A stretch of 64,000 nt of DNA from Solibacillus sp. FSL R7-0668 (GCF_038006205.1 NZ_JBBOUU010000001.1:1924001-1988000); one strand, 5' to 3'; positions 17,755 through 26,537 are shown, counted from the stretch's first letter. Notes: generated from the sequence alone by a model not told the origin. A program made the numbers and translations.

Positions 17755-18087
17755 ACGAATTACCTCCTGCAATATAGTCAGAGGAAAGTTCCTCTACCTA
17801 ATAGCCACAGGAGGTAATGATTGTTGAGGATTTAAAAAAAATAAATTATACATCCGATTGTTTTTCGGAATTTGAGTATGTAAAATAGATTTAACAGTTG
17901 ATTCAGTAATTTTCTACTTTAACAAACGGACTAGATTGATAAACAAGAAATGGTAACGTAAACAGTAATAGGCCTATAGTGATTTGGGGCTAATAGGAAA
18001 AGAGAAAAACAGTCATTTTGGTATCATATTTTATCTATGACCTGGATGAGTAAGGTTGGTAGAGTCTGAGGAGAATCAATTAAAATA
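17755..18087. other. Intergenic leader with sigma-gene tail-like sequence
   Basis: No gene seen. On the minus strand, 17795-17835 contains ATCCTCAAC and GGCTATTAGGTAGAGG, which resemble the end of the sigma-like gene at 24330-24370 (ATCCTCAAC, GGCTAATAGGTAGAGG). Translated in the matching frame it gives a tail Ser-Ser-Thr...Ser-Cys followed by a stop, as in the intact gene. It looks like the remnant 3' end of a second copy, or a repeated leader. Confidence 0.5.
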
Positions 18088-18126
18088 AAAAATACAGAGC
18101 GAGAAATTCTCACTCTGTATTTTTTA
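18088..18126. terminator. Bidirectional intrinsic terminator
   Basis: A long hairpin, AAAAATACAGAG(C)GAGA against TCTC(A)CTCTGTATTTTT with a short loop, flanked by A and T tracts on both sides. It ends the minus-strand membrane-protein cassette at 18139-19097 and would insulate it from the phage operon. Confidence 0.85.
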
Positions 18127-18138
18127 TTTTTGCATCGT

Positions 18139-18357
18139 TCACTTATCGCTTTTACTTGATGTTATTTTACGAGTGGCTAAAGCTATGATCCCACCAACTG
18201 CAATAAATACAATGTCCAAAACGATTTCCAACCCTTGAAACGCATCAATATAATTTACTAAAAACCAACTTTTTCCTCCATTAGTCAAATGATTGATTAA
18301 TCCTCCTACTCCCTGAATAATAAAAAGTAGGCTGAGTCCACTGATAATTTCTTTCAT
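18139..18357 (-). CDS. Small two-helix membrane protein
   Basis: A 72-residue protein of unknown function with two predicted membrane helices (ISGLSLLFIIQGVGGLI and IVLDIVFIAVGGIIALATRK) and a short basic tail. The start at 18357 (MKEIISGLS) is six bases after AGAGGTG. It is the last gene of a three-frame cassette divergent from a TetR regulator. It is more AT-rich than neighbouring phage genes, which fits acquired cargo. Confidence 0.65.
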   Translation of the reverse strand: MKEIISGLSLLFIIQGVGGLINHLTNGGKSWFLVNYIDAFQGLEIVLDIVFIAVGGIIALATRKITSSKSDK

Positions 18358-18382
18358 GATGAACACCTCTTTAATATTTTTT

Positions 18383-19097
18383 CTAATTTAATATGCCTCT
18401 AAGACCGATATTAAAAAAAACTGCACCTATGACTCCTATCGCTACCAAGAGTGAAGAGATTGGAGCTTCATTTAATTTTGACCTCATTTTAACAAGAATT
18501 TGTTGCAACCTTTCTTTAAATATAATATTAACCCCTAATAGAAATAGAGAAGGAAGCACCATTACTAGATTGTATCCAATAATTATTAAGATAGCAGGTG
18601 TAGTCTCAATTGTTTGATGATACATTAAAAAGATTGAATAGAAGTAAGGCAGTGCCGTTACAAATTCAATTAGGAAAACAATGATCCCTAATATAATCAT
18701 CCCTTTAATAGTTGTATTATTGGGGATAAATGAAATTAAACGTTTTTTTTGTAGTCTCTTTTGGTTTACTGAAGCTTATAAGAACAAGAACTGCTCCAAG
18801 TAGGATATAAAACCAATTGATAAAGTCAAACTGAGACAATTGTTCTATTCTCTTCAATAATGAATTTCCACCAAAGTAGAGTAATAAACCCGTGATGAAA
18901 TAGCCTAACTGCGTGATGAATAAAAACACAAATAAACGAGAAGATAACTGATTCGGTTGTGTCAGTAATAAATAGGCTGTTACAGTCAGTACACCGGGAC
19001 TTAAAATATCAATTAAAGCACACAAAAAAATAATCATTAATGCTGAAGAAATGTCTAATGATGAAGAAGGCATCAATGCTTCAATAGTTTCGATCAA
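18383..19097 (-). pseudogene. GAP/LysE-like exporter split by A8 frameshift
   Basis: Two adjoining frames make one membrane exporter. The first (19097-18717, TTG start after AAGGAGG) has three membrane helices with DILSPGVLTVTAYLLLTQ, a LysE/GAP-family hallmark. The second (continuing to 18383) has further helices, FLIEFVTALPYFYSIFLMY and SSLLVAIGVIGAVFFNIG. They meet at a run of eight A on the minus strand (18743-18750). Removing one A gives a continuous protein through TTKKRLISFIPNNTTIKG. It could be a pseudogene, a phase-variable gene, transcript slippage or a sequencing error. Likely a GAP-type (Sap) small-solute or lipid exporter, repressed by the divergent TetR protein. Confidence 0.65.
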
Positions 19098-19137
19098 ACA
19101 AACTAGTCCTCCTTTAAATGTTGTGGTATTATCTATT

Positions 19138-19178
19138 TAACACATCGTGCTATAAAAAGATAATAACACACTGTGCTA
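19138..19178. promoter_or_regulatory. Paired TetR operators
   Basis: Two 15-base imperfect palindromes, TAACACATCGTGCTA (19138-19152) and TAACACACTGTGCTA (19164-19178), lie 26 bases apart in the gap between the exporter (-) and the tetR gene (+). Shared outer halves and variable centres are typical of a TetR-type autoregulated divergent control region. Confidence 0.7.
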
Positions 19179-19200
19179 AATAAAGGAAGTGATTTTTATA

Positions 19201-19800
19201 ATGCCAAAAATTGTTGATCATGATGAAAAGCGCAAACAAATTGCTGAGGCTGCATGGAATATTATTGGGAAAGAAGGGGTTGAGAAAGCGTCTATACGAA
19301 GAGTTGCAGCTGAGGCAGGGATGTCTTCTGGTGCGTTAAGACATTATTTTTCAACTCAAGATGAAATGTTATTATTTATTATGAATTACTACTTAGAAGA
19401 AGGGAAAAAACGTTCTCAAAATATAGAATGGTCAGAAAACCCAGTGCAGGCAGTAGAAGAAGTTTTATTAGAGCTAGTACCAATAGATGAAGAAAAGAAA
19501 ATTGAAACGAGTGTTTGGTGGATTCTTGCATTACGTTCACTTACAAGTGATACAATAAAGGACAAAAAAGATGAAATGACGGACGGTACATATGAATTAG
19601 CAAATTCAATGATTGAAATCTTAGCTCTAAAAGGCGTATTATCAGATTCAATGAATGCAGAATTAGAAAAGAGTAGGTTAACGGCATTAATAGAGGGATT
19701 GTCGATTCATGCTTTATTAAGACCTGATGTATACTCTCCAGAAAAGGTGAAGGAAGTTATTCGTTATCATTTAGAGACACTCTGCAATAAAATCAATTAA
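19201..19800 (+). CDS. TetR-family repressor
   Basis: A 199-aa regulator, with an N-terminal TetR helix-turn-helix (RKQIAEAAWNIIGKEGVEKA, then SIRRVAAEAGMSSGALRHYF) and a BetI/TetR-C_6 like ligand-binding half (WWILALRSLTSDTIKDKKDE). The start at 19201 (MPKIVDHDEK) has AAGGAAGTG upstream; a GTG at 19189 is in frame but less likely. It diverges from the exporter and small membrane protein genes, with two matching palindromes between them, so it most probably represses that cassette until a small ligand binds. Confidence 0.88.
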   Translation: MPKIVDHDEKRKQIAEAAWNIIGKEGVEKASIRRVAAEAGMSSGALRHYFSTQDEMLLFIMNYYLEEGKKRSQNIEWSENPVQAVEEVLLELVPIDEEKKIETSVWWILALRSLTSDTIKDKKDEMTDGTYELANSMIEILALKGVLSDSMNAELEKSRLTALIEGLSIHALLRPDVYSPEKVKEVIRYHLETLCNKIN

Positions 19801-19975
19801 GCTAATCGGTCGATGTATCAATTATTGTCCCATGTGTTTTTAATAGATTTAGTCTTACCCCTTGATTTATTATTAACTTTATAGAGAGAGGAGTCAAAAT
19901 CGGTTCTTTCACTATATTTCTTCAAGATTCGAATTTTAACCCTTTATTCCACAAAAATGGAGCGTTTATTAAACA

Positions 19976-20021
19976 AACAAGATAGCACGTGCCGGTCATA
20001 AAATAAGTGCTATCCTGTTTT
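19976..20021. terminator. Terminator bounding the TetR cassette
   Basis: GATAGCAC (19981-19988) pairs with GTGCTATC (20007-20014), followed by CTGTTTTC on the plus strand. It lies between the tetR gene (+) and the end of the DNA polymerase gene (-), closing the cargo cassette on that side. Confidence 0.6.
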
Positions 20022-20084
20022 CATTATTTAAAAATTGAAGGTCTTTTAACCTCCTCCCACACGATTATCCGATTACCAATTAAT

Positions 20085-22019
20085 TTAATCTTTTTGATAA
20101 AACAGACACTCATAGCCATCAGCACTAAGTAACAGGCCATTTGCCCATGTTGGTGTCCTAGCCATCTGTTCACAAATAGCGGAAAGTGACATTCCCATAT
20201 CCGCATCGATGATAATTTCATCGTGTACATGAGCCACAATAGAACAATTCTTTAACGTCTGCATGGCATGACACAAAATGTCACGACTGATTGCCTGAAC
20301 AATATTCTCTACAAATTTGGGTCCATAGCTTTCGATTCTTTCCCATTTCTTCGTCCCACCGACACCTTCATAAGTAACCGACTCACCGCCGAACACGTTC
20401 TCTCCCATACGGGGTTTCACATAGGCAAGCCGTCTACCAGAAGGAAGGACAATGAAGAGCATTCCACTTTGATAGATAAATTTAATGCCGTGTGTCGCTG
20501 TGGGAGTTTTTTGCTTAACACAAGTTTTTACTGCACGGTTAACATCCCACCACAATTTTGTGATATTGGGATTGGACTGTCTCCAAGCCGTTACAAGAGG
20601 CTGAAGTTCCTCTTCTTCAATTCCCATCTCTAAAGCACCCATTGATTTTAATGCTCCAATAGATCCTCCGTAACCGAGAGCAAGTTCAGCAATTTTCCCT
20701 TTTTGACGAAGGTGCCCGTTTACACCATGCTTTTCAACAGGTACATTAAACATCTGAGAGGCACTGGCACAGTAGATGTCACCGCCGTTTTGGAATACAT
20801 CTAATCTCCATTTTTCACCTGCAAGCCAAGCAATGACGCGAGCCTCAATCGCTGAAAAATCTGCCACAATGAACTTCATACCTTCTCGTGGTATAAAAGC
20901 AGTACGGATAAGCTCCGACAGTACCTCTGGGATTGAATCATATAGTAAAGTAAGAGCATCAAAGTTTCCGCTTCGAACTAAAGCACGAGCCTGTTCCAAA
21001 TCGGACATATGGTTTTGGGGTAGATTTTGCAACTGAATCAGCCTGCCAGAGAATCTGCCGGTTCTGTTGGCTCCGTAAAACTGAAACATTCCTCTTGCAC
21101 GACCGTCACTACATACCGCATTCTCCATTGCTGTGTATTTTTTCACCGATGATTTTGCAAGTTGTTGCCGAAGTTCCAAAACAGTGCCTAGTGGTTCAGG
21201 TGCTGTCTTTAACATCTCAGCAACCGCTTTTTTACCAAGGGTATCTGTTTCTAGCCCGTTATCGGCAAGCCAGTCTTTCATTTGTTGTACAGAGTTCGGA
21301 TTCTCTAAATTAGTTATATCTTGCATTAAAGCCATTAGCTTTTTACGGGAATGTTCATCTATTGCAACAGCCTGTTTTACGAAAGTCATGTCAATGGCAA
21401 TGCCACGGTCATTGATTACCTGGTCGAGATGATATTCCTCCCAGATGGCCTCCGGTACTGGAAACTTAGATAACTTCTGCTGTATTGACATTTCGGCTTC
21501 TACATCACGAAGGTTATATGCTTTAAAACGCTCCCATTTATCCACGTCATGTTCCGGCAGATTACGAATTCGGCCACCATTTGATTTAGTAGGGGAGCAA
21601 GGTGTACAGAAATATTTAATGAGGTCTTTACCCTCTGTTAACTTTTGTTTCTCCAAACCTAGAACTGCACCAACTCCCTCCAAAGAAAGAGGTAATCCCA
21701 TATATGCCGACCATATCATGGAACATTTCCAGGATGCAGGATCAAGATAATCTGCAAGGTTAAGCCATTTTGATAGACACACACGCTCAAACATTGCATT
21801 GAAAGCCCACTTGGTAACGAAATCATCCATAAGTGCGTTTATGATTTCATCGGGGATTTCCTCCCCACTGGCAAGGTCAACCACCTGTACTTCACCGCCA
21901 TCCACCGAATAACCAAATAGTAGAATTTCAAAATCATCACTCTCGGCATAACGGTAAACTCCAGACTTCTGAAGGTTGGCACTACTAAATGTTTCAATAT
22001 CAATAGAAATAGAATTCAT
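20085..22019 (-). CDS. Phage family A DNA polymerase
   Basis: A replicative DNA polymerase of 644 aa. The N-terminal 3'-5' exonuclease has SIDIETFSS near residue 4 and KWAFNAMFERVCLSKW near 70. The polymerase has motif A VADFSAIEARVIAWLAGE near 375, motif B RQKGKIAELALGYGGSIGA near 430 and motif C HVHDEIIID near 595, so catalytic residues are present. There is no 5'-3' exonuclease domain, as is usual in phage enzymes. The start follows GGGCGG. It is transcribed with the DUF2815 and DUF2800 genes upstream, a conserved Firmicutes prophage replication block. Confidence 0.93.
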   Translation of the reverse strand: MNSISIDIETFSSANLQKSGVYRYAESDDFEILLFGYSVDGGEVQVVDLASGEEIPDEIINALMDDFVTKWAFNAMFERVCLSKWLNLADYLDPASWKCSMIWSAYMGLPLSLEGVGAVLGLEKQKLTEGKDLIKYFCTPCSPTKSNGGRIRNLPEHDVDKWERFKAYNLRDVEAEMSIQQKLSKFPVPEAIWEEYHLDQVINDRGIAIDMTFVKQAVAIDEHSRKKLMALMQDITNLENPNSVQQMKDWLADNGLETDTLGKKAVAEMLKTAPEPLGTVLELRQQLAKSSVKKYTAMENAVCSDGRARGMFQFYGANRTGRFSGRLIQLQNLPQNHMSDLEQARALVRSGNFDALTLLYDSIPEVLSELIRTAFIPREGMKFIVADFSAIEARVIAWLAGEKWRLDVFQNGGDIYCASASQMFNVPVEKHGVNGHLRQKGKIAELALGYGGSIGALKSMGALEMGIEEEELQPLVTAWRQSNPNITKLWWDVNRAVKTCVKQKTPTATHGIKFIYQSGMLFIVLPSGRRLAYVKPRMGENVFGGESVTYEGVGGTKKWERIESYGPKFVENIVQAISRDILCHAMQTLKNCSIVAHVHDEIIIDADMGMSLSAICEQMARTPTWANGLLLSADGYECLFYQKD

Positions 22020-22091
22020 ATATTACCGCCCTTTCCAATGCAAACGAGGTGGCAGAAGAACAACCTCCACCACCTCGTCTGTATTTATTCC

Positions 22092-22640
22092 TTATGCTAG
22101 AAAATCATCATCATCAATAGTTGTGAAGTCATCAGCTGCATTGGTTCTTCCGCCTAAAGGCTCTCCATCTCTTATCTTCTGGATGTTGCCAAGACCACAC
22201 GCTACACCCTTATTGCCATTAGAGTTAAAAGCATAGAAATTTAGGGATACTCTTGCATAACAACCGCTGTAAACCTCGTTGCGATCCAAGATAGGTCTGA
22301 CTGCTTTATCTACTATTTGGGGTGGAGTCTTGCTGTTGGTATTTACAAAATAATGCCCTTTATAAGCCTCATCATCACGTTCTACATCACCATCACGAAG
22401 TGGTAGTTTAATAGCCGCCTTATTCGGCTTTTTACCACCAAACTTTGCAATGCCCTCTTCAATGGCTGCATCTACTGCTGCATTGATAGCATTGATAGTT
22501 TCCTTATCTGTTTTGGGAATCAATACGGATACACTGTATTTTTCCGCTCCGCCATTGATGGATACGGGTTCCCAGCCGTGAAAGTAGCTAAGACGTGTGT
22601 TGACGCTTGTAACAACCTTAGTTCTGTTTTGATTATTCAT
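22092..22640 (-). CDS. DUF2815 ssDNA-binding-like protein
   Basis: A 182-residue DUF2815 protein; the family is regarded as phage single-stranded DNA-binding proteins with an OB-like fold. Seen here: RLSYFHGWEPVSINGGAEKY, SVSVLIPKTDKETINAINAA, a conserved GHYFVNTNSKTPPQIVDKA and an acidic tail TIDDDDFLA. An acidic C-terminus is typical of SSB proteins that dock partners. It overlaps the DUF2800 gene by 8 bases and lies directly upstream of the polymerase. Confidence 0.82.
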   Translation of the reverse strand: MNNQNRTKVVTSVNTRLSYFHGWEPVSINGGAEKYSVSVLIPKTDKETINAINAAVDAAIEEGIAKFGGKKPNKAAIKLPLRDGDVERDDEAYKGHYFVNTNSKTPPQIVDKAVRPILDRNEVYSGCYARVSLNFYAFNSNGNKGVACGLGNIQKIRDGEPLGGRTNAADDFTTIDDDDFLA

Positions 22641-23781
22641 ATTCCGATTCCTCCGTTATTTCGTTAAATTCGTTTTTTACGTTTGATATATTCATAGCTG
22701 GCCGCTTATCCGAAATTGGAACCAGCGTTGGCTTACCTGGTGGTTTATGTATGAGACCACCGAGGATTTCTTCGAATTTCGATTTACTCATCAGCTTCTG
22801 CATTTCCGTAAGGGTAATGAGACTCTGACGGTAGATATCTTTATAGCCATTTGCCTTGGCTGCTTCAGCCACAGCCTCTTCGTCCTTATATTTACGGATA
22901 GACCTGCCCTCGACTACCTTAAAACCGTGCCACTCTTTCCCGTGATTAACGGCAGCATCCGTGGCATAAGCAATGATTTCATTTGCCCACTTTGTAAGGT
23001 CGGACAATTTAGAGAGAACTTCCTCAATTTCAGAATCCGTAAGCAGGGGTGGCAGTTTAAACTCCATCTGTGCTAATTTCAGCTTTTCTTCTGCTCTTGC
23101 ACGGCATTTGACAGCCGCTCGACAGAAAGTACACCATTCACCTGGAAGATAGTCACCTTCGCCTTCATAGGCCTTCTTCGCCTTTGGCTTCAGTTCATTT
23201 TCTGCCCAGTCTTTTAATTCCTTTACCGGGATTGTCCATGTGCTGACATTTTCCCTGCGGGGTTGGAAGATGGTCATGGAAACCTCCTCGATGTCATACA
23301 GGCTATCATAGATTTCCAAAGCTCCAAGGGCATATAATTTCATTTGCGGATTATCTACCGCATCTACCAGCACACCCAAACCATACTTAAAATCGATAAT
23401 ATGAAGCTTTTTATCGCCAATGATGATGCAGTCACCAGTTCCGAACCCCTGTGGTACATAGCAGGAAAAATCAAGACGTTGTTCAATAAGTATTAACGGG
23501 TCCGTACAGCTTTGCCTTGCCAGTTCAAGCTGCTCCATTACAAATTCCACATAGGCATCGCTGTGTTCTTCCATCTCATCGGTGTTATAAGCCGAGACAG
23601 GACGCTTACTCCTCATGTGAAGTCCTTTTTTAAGTTTATGTTCACAGAGAGCATGGGCGGCTGTACCTTCAGCGGCCGCATTGGATTCGCTATTTTCAAA
23701 TTCTAGTTCCAATCTTGCAGATGGAAGGCAATTAAGCCACCTATGGGACCCTGATGCGGAAAGTACTGCGTGATCACTCAT
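22633..23781 (-). CDS. DUF2800 nuclease-like recombination protein
   Basis: A 382-aa DUF2800 protein, a PD-(D/E)XK superfamily member related to Cas4/AddB-type nucleases. The opening SASGSHRWLNCLPSARLE with AAEGTAAHALCEHKL is diagnostic. The nuclease core is GTGDCIIIGDKKLHIIDFKY followed by GLG (catalytic Asp, Asp and Lys). A later cluster WCTFCRAAVKCRAR supplies Cys residues that, with the earlier ones, could hold an iron-sulfur cluster. It is placed before the SSB-like DUF2815 and polymerase genes, fitting a role in recombination-dependent replication. Confidence 0.82.
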   Translation of the reverse strand: MSDHAVLSASGSHRWLNCLPSARLELEFENSESNAAAEGTAAHALCEHKLKKGLHMRSKRPVSAYNTDEMEEHSDAYVEFVMEQLELARQSCTDPLILIEQRLDFSCYVPQGFGTGDCIIIGDKKLHIIDFKYGLGVLVDAVDNPQMKLYALGALEIYDSLYDIEEVSMTIFQPRRENVSTWTIPVKELKDWAENELKPKAKKAYEGEGDYLPGEWCTFCRAAVKCRARAEEKLKLAQMEFKLPPLLTDSEIEEVLSKLSDLTKWANEIIAYATDAAVNHGKEWHGFKVVEGRSIRKYKDEEAVAEAAKANGYKDIYRQSLITLTEMQKLMSKSKFEEILGGLIHKPPGKPTLVPISDKRPAMNISNVKNEFNEITEESEYE

Positions 23782-24097
23782 TACCTAGTACCTCCGCATC
23801 TTTCAACATATCTGCATAATGTTTTGGGTCAACTTCGCTTAATTTAGAGCCACCGTATTTTTGGATGATTTCCCTCACTTGGGCAGTAAGGCCAACCTGA
23901 CTTTTTTCAGCAAGTTTTGCTCTGACTTCCTCCAGAGTGATTTCCTTTTTCTTTGGCGCAGATTCTTTTACGGTTGTAGTCGGTTCTTTTGTTTCCACAG
24001 GTTCATTGCCGGCCATTACATCAGCAACCGCTTGTATACTGTCCGCCAAAGAACGCATATCAGAAACCACATCAAGAAGTAGTTTGATTTTGCTCAT
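23774..24097 (-). CDS. Small phage protein with lysine-rich linker
   Basis: A 107-residue protein of unknown function, common at this spot in related prophages. The N-terminus is helical (MSKIKLLLDVVSDMRSLADS), the middle is a Thr/Lys-rich linker (KEPTTTVKESAPKKKE), and the C-terminal domain ITLEEVRAKLAEKSQVG with REIIQKYGGSKLSEVDP resembles a small SAP/Rho-N-like helical module. It overlaps both neighbours (24072-24097 upstream, 23774-23781 downstream), consistent with an operon of coupled genes. Confidence 0.6.
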   Translation of the reverse strand: MSKIKLLLDVVSDMRSLADSIQAVADVMAGNEPVETKEPTTTVKESAPKKKEITLEEVRAKLAEKSQVGLTAQVREIIQKYGGSKLSEVDPKHYADMLKDAEVLGNE

Positions 24098-24290
24098 GGT
24101 TTAATCCTCCCTCCTTAATCTCACTGATGGCGAGTTCCTGAACGGTGTCACCCGGAACAAGGATAGTCAGTTTCTGCTTATCACCAAGTAAGAAACGAAG
24201 GAAACGCTCCCTTATGGTGACATTACGACAGGAAACAATCCCGCCAGATTGTGGAGTTTTTGAAACACTGATTTTCAAATTGTGTTTCAT
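24072..24290 (-). CDS. Small phage protein, unknown
   Basis: A 72-residue basic protein with no family recognised. It starts MKHNLKISVSKTPQSGGIVS and contains VTIRERFLRFLLGDKQKLTI, probably a small beta-rich domain. The ATG at 24290 is eight bases after AGAGG; the GTG at 24299 overlaps that site. It sits between the sigma-like gene and the 107-residue gene, overlapping the latter by 26 bases. Confidence 0.55.
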   Translation of the reverse strand: MKHNLKISVSKTPQSGGIVSCRNVTIRERFLRFLLGDKQKLTILVPGDTVQELAISEIKEGGLNHEQNQTTS

Positions 24291-24336
24291 GTTCTTCACC
24301 TCTTTCCGAGAGCGTTTATGTGTTGCCCTCTACCTA

Positions 24337-24870
24337 TTAGCCCTGGCAAGAGGGGAAAGTTGAGGATTCTGGAAAAACTTTTTTGAAATTCTTCTTAGCT
24401 GTATCTAAACGGTGTGAAATGGCACTTTTACTAACACCCTCACGCTCTGCATACTCTGTTACAGAAACACCATCTAGGAATATAGCAATCAATAACTCTG
24501 CTTGTTTTTCCTTGAGGGTCTTGCGGATAATTTCACAGAGGTATTCATACTCTACTTGTTTCTCTCGAATCACTTCATCGGTGTTATCAGGGAAATAGTC
24601 CATATGGTCCGTAGCATCTTCGGATTCATCATCCTTGCGGAATGGTTTCTTTGGCATCCCTCTGTGCCTATCAAATTTATGCCAGTTATTGTACTCAGGT
24701 TTGTTGAAACGCTCGTCCATAATCTCTTGTGGAGAACGGCGTGTTACAGTTCCCTTGTCCTCGACAGAAGACAGCCTGTCCTCGTAATCTGCATCAATCA
24801 TTAAGGTGAAGTCCTCGTCTGGTACCTCTAGATAGATAGATTTGTTTTCGTGCTGAATTCTAATTTTCAT
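24337..24870 (-). CDS. Sigma-70-like phage transcription factor
   Basis: A 177-aa sigma-like protein with region 4 at the C-terminus: VEYEYLCEIIRKTLKEKQAE, then IAIFLDGVSVTEYAEREGVS and KSAISHRLDTAKKNFKKVF, a helix-turn-helix. The N-terminal half MKIRIQHENKSIYLEVPDED is a small beta domain typical of such phage and ICE factors. The start at 24870 follows GGAAAGGATG; the open frame upstream covers a terminator and is not coding. It heads the early operon and probably drives or modulates its transcription. Confidence 0.8.
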   Translation of the reverse strand: MKIRIQHENKSIYLEVPDEDFTLMIDADYEDRLSSVEDKGTVTRRSPQEIMDERFNKPEYNNWHKFDRHRGMPKKPFRKDDESEDATDHMDYFPDNTDEVIREKQVEYEYLCEIIRKTLKEKQAELLIAIFLDGVSVTEYAEREGVSKSAISHRLDTAKKNFKKVFPESSTFPSCQG

Positions 24871-24918
24871 TTTGCATCCTTTCCGCCGGACTGCATTGGC
24901 GGCAAAGGATACAAAAAT

Positions 24919-24945
24919 AGGTCTGTGCCTCGAAGTACACAGACC
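24919..24945 (-). terminator. Attenuator hairpin upstream of sigma-like gene
   Basis: A perfect 8-bp stem GGTCTGTG/CACAGACC (24920-24927 with 24938-24945) is followed on the minus strand by TATTTTTGT. It lies about 50 bases before the sigma-like gene, so it would terminate or attenuate transcription entering the early phage operon. Confidence 0.65.
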
Positions 24946-25331
24946 CTTTGTCCTGAAAATGAGCGCAACAAGGAAAGGTACTTCTATTGCAACGTATAAC
25001 AATCCTTAACGGACTGAAGCGTAACAATATGTATCCTTTGCCCTTATTGCAAATCAGGCATTTGATATTTTTTTGTAGACAGGATCCGCTCGTCCTATCG
25101 GACTACAAAGAACCTATCCTTTGTCTGATTTCATTTTATGACTTCCAAAAAGTAACTGATAGTCAGCATATTAACTATTACTTTTTTAGAATATTTTTCT
25201 AATAGTTATTGTTAAGATTATGAAAATGAGATATTATTAACCTATAATTATTTTTATAATTACTAATTTTGGAAAATTAAAATAATAGGTTACTATTACC
25301 ATTACTTTTGAGTGTTAAGGGGGTTGCGCTA
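24946..25331. other. Intergenic region with inverted CAAAGGAT repeats
   Basis: No convincing gene. The word CAAAGGAT recurs: a perfect 12-base inverted pair GGCAAAGGATAC (24901-24912) and GTATCCTTTGCC (25031-25042), plus related copies near 24945 and 25115. A short minus-strand frame here is Cys-rich (C-x2-C pairs) but lacks a normal start. The last 130 bases before 25332 are very AT-rich and probably hold the promoter of the next plus-strand gene. Confidence 0.45.
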
Positions 25332-26537
25332 ATGGCTCAAAATACTGAAAATTTTTTTGAAAATAATTTATTTCGATTTGGCAGTTGCTCCTGTGATTGC
25401 GTTGAAGATATCATTCATACTGCACCTGGACAGCCAGAGAAACGAGTTTTAAAGATACAAGCTGTACCAACAGATACCATTCACTTTGCTTTCGCAGCTG
25501 GTGATGTAGGATTAGTTCGTCTTGGTACCAAAGGTGCATTAATTGAAAAGAATATACTGGGTAATTTAATCTCTATTAAAAGTGGGGACACTGCTGAATT
25601 ATTTAGTTTTTTCAAAAGAAATGGTTTCTTTTTTAACGTAAGCAGTACAGAATATGAGGAGATTGACGGGGCATTAATCTTTGAATTAATTAGTAGAATT
25701 AGAGCAACCGTAGAGCTTATGAGTGCCCTTACAGCGATCCGTAGAGATTATGACAGGATATTGCACTTAACTTTATATTTGCTTTTATCGGAGCCTATCG
25801 CTTTAGACCTTCCTTCACTGGAAACCCCATATACAACCTGTAAGCATCCTTTTTTAGAGAAAATAAAAAACGCCTCTAATCTACCAGTAGTAGACCGAGG
25901 TCAAGAAAGTTTTGATAAATATACATATTCGATTTGTGATACCATCTACTCTCCAATTTATGAGTTGGATATTAATGACTACAATGATATTGTTGGTGGT
26001 TATATGAAATCCAAAATTGGGTCTGATAATCCTTATTTTAAGAACCTAACACTTTTATACTGTAATGGAATTTATGAAGATCTGCGGCTCCGGGAAATCA
26101 TTGATTTTCTATTTCACTATCAATATGATGTTGGCATTATAAAAGCAATTGACTATGAAAATGGCATAGAATATTTCACAGCACCAGACAGAGACAATTT
26201 TGATAAACCTCTCAAAGATGCTTTAATTAAAGTTGCACAAATTGTGTTAGGGGAAGAAGTAAATGCTAATCTTGATGGCATTCACCCTCAATACGATGCT
26301 GTTAAAATGTCTCCATCTTGGAACATTGATACTTTGATGGCGGCACTTTACTTTTCAATTTTTTATATGACTCAATCTGAATTATATCGCCGTTGTGCTA
26401 ATCCAAACTGTGGTGTGTATTTTCTTGTAAGAACCACTTCAACACGGAAAAGATACTGTTCAGATGAATGCCGTAACAGATTCCAGCAACATAAACACCG
26501 ACAAAAGAAACGTTCCGAGCTAGAACGACTTGAATGA
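25332..26537 (+). CDS. Zinc-motif protein at prophage border, unknown
   Basis: A 401-residue protein of unknown function. Most of it is a large helical region. The C-terminus holds a zinc-knuckle-like motif, RRCANPNCGVYFL, RKRYCSDECRNRFQQ and HKHRQKK, resembling the CGNR or DUF6076-type C-terminal finger, which could bind nucleic acid. The ATG at 25332 follows AAGGGGG. It is the only plus-strand gene here, bounded by an AT-rich gap and a strong bidirectional terminator, so it is a separate transcription unit between phage early genes and the restriction system. A defence or regulatory role is possible but not shown. Confidence 0.6.
   Translation: MAQNTENFFENNLFRFGSCSCDCVEDIIHTAPGQPEKRVLKIQAVPTDTIHFAFAAGDVGLVRLGTKGALIEKNILGNLISIKSGDTAELFSFFKRNGFFFNVSSTEYEEIDGALIFELISRIRATVELMSALTAIRRDYDRILHLTLYLLLSEPIALDLPSLETPYTTCKHPFLEKIKNASNLPVVDRGQESFDKYTYSICDTIYSPIYELDINDYNDIVGGYMKSKIGSDNPYFKNLTLLYCNGIYEDLRLREIIDFLFHYQYDVGIIKAIDYENGIEYFTAPDRDNFDKPLKDALIKVAQIVLGEEVNANLDGIHPQYDAVKMSPSWNIDTLMAALYFSIFYMTQSELYRRCANPNCGVYFLVRTTSTRKRYCSDECRNRFQQHKHRQKKRSELERLE

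Noticed and set aside
24880-25100. Cys-rich minus-strand frame (several C-x2-C pairs) before the sigma-like gene
   Set aside because: No usual start codon or ribosome site, and it spans an intrinsic terminator and inverted repeats.
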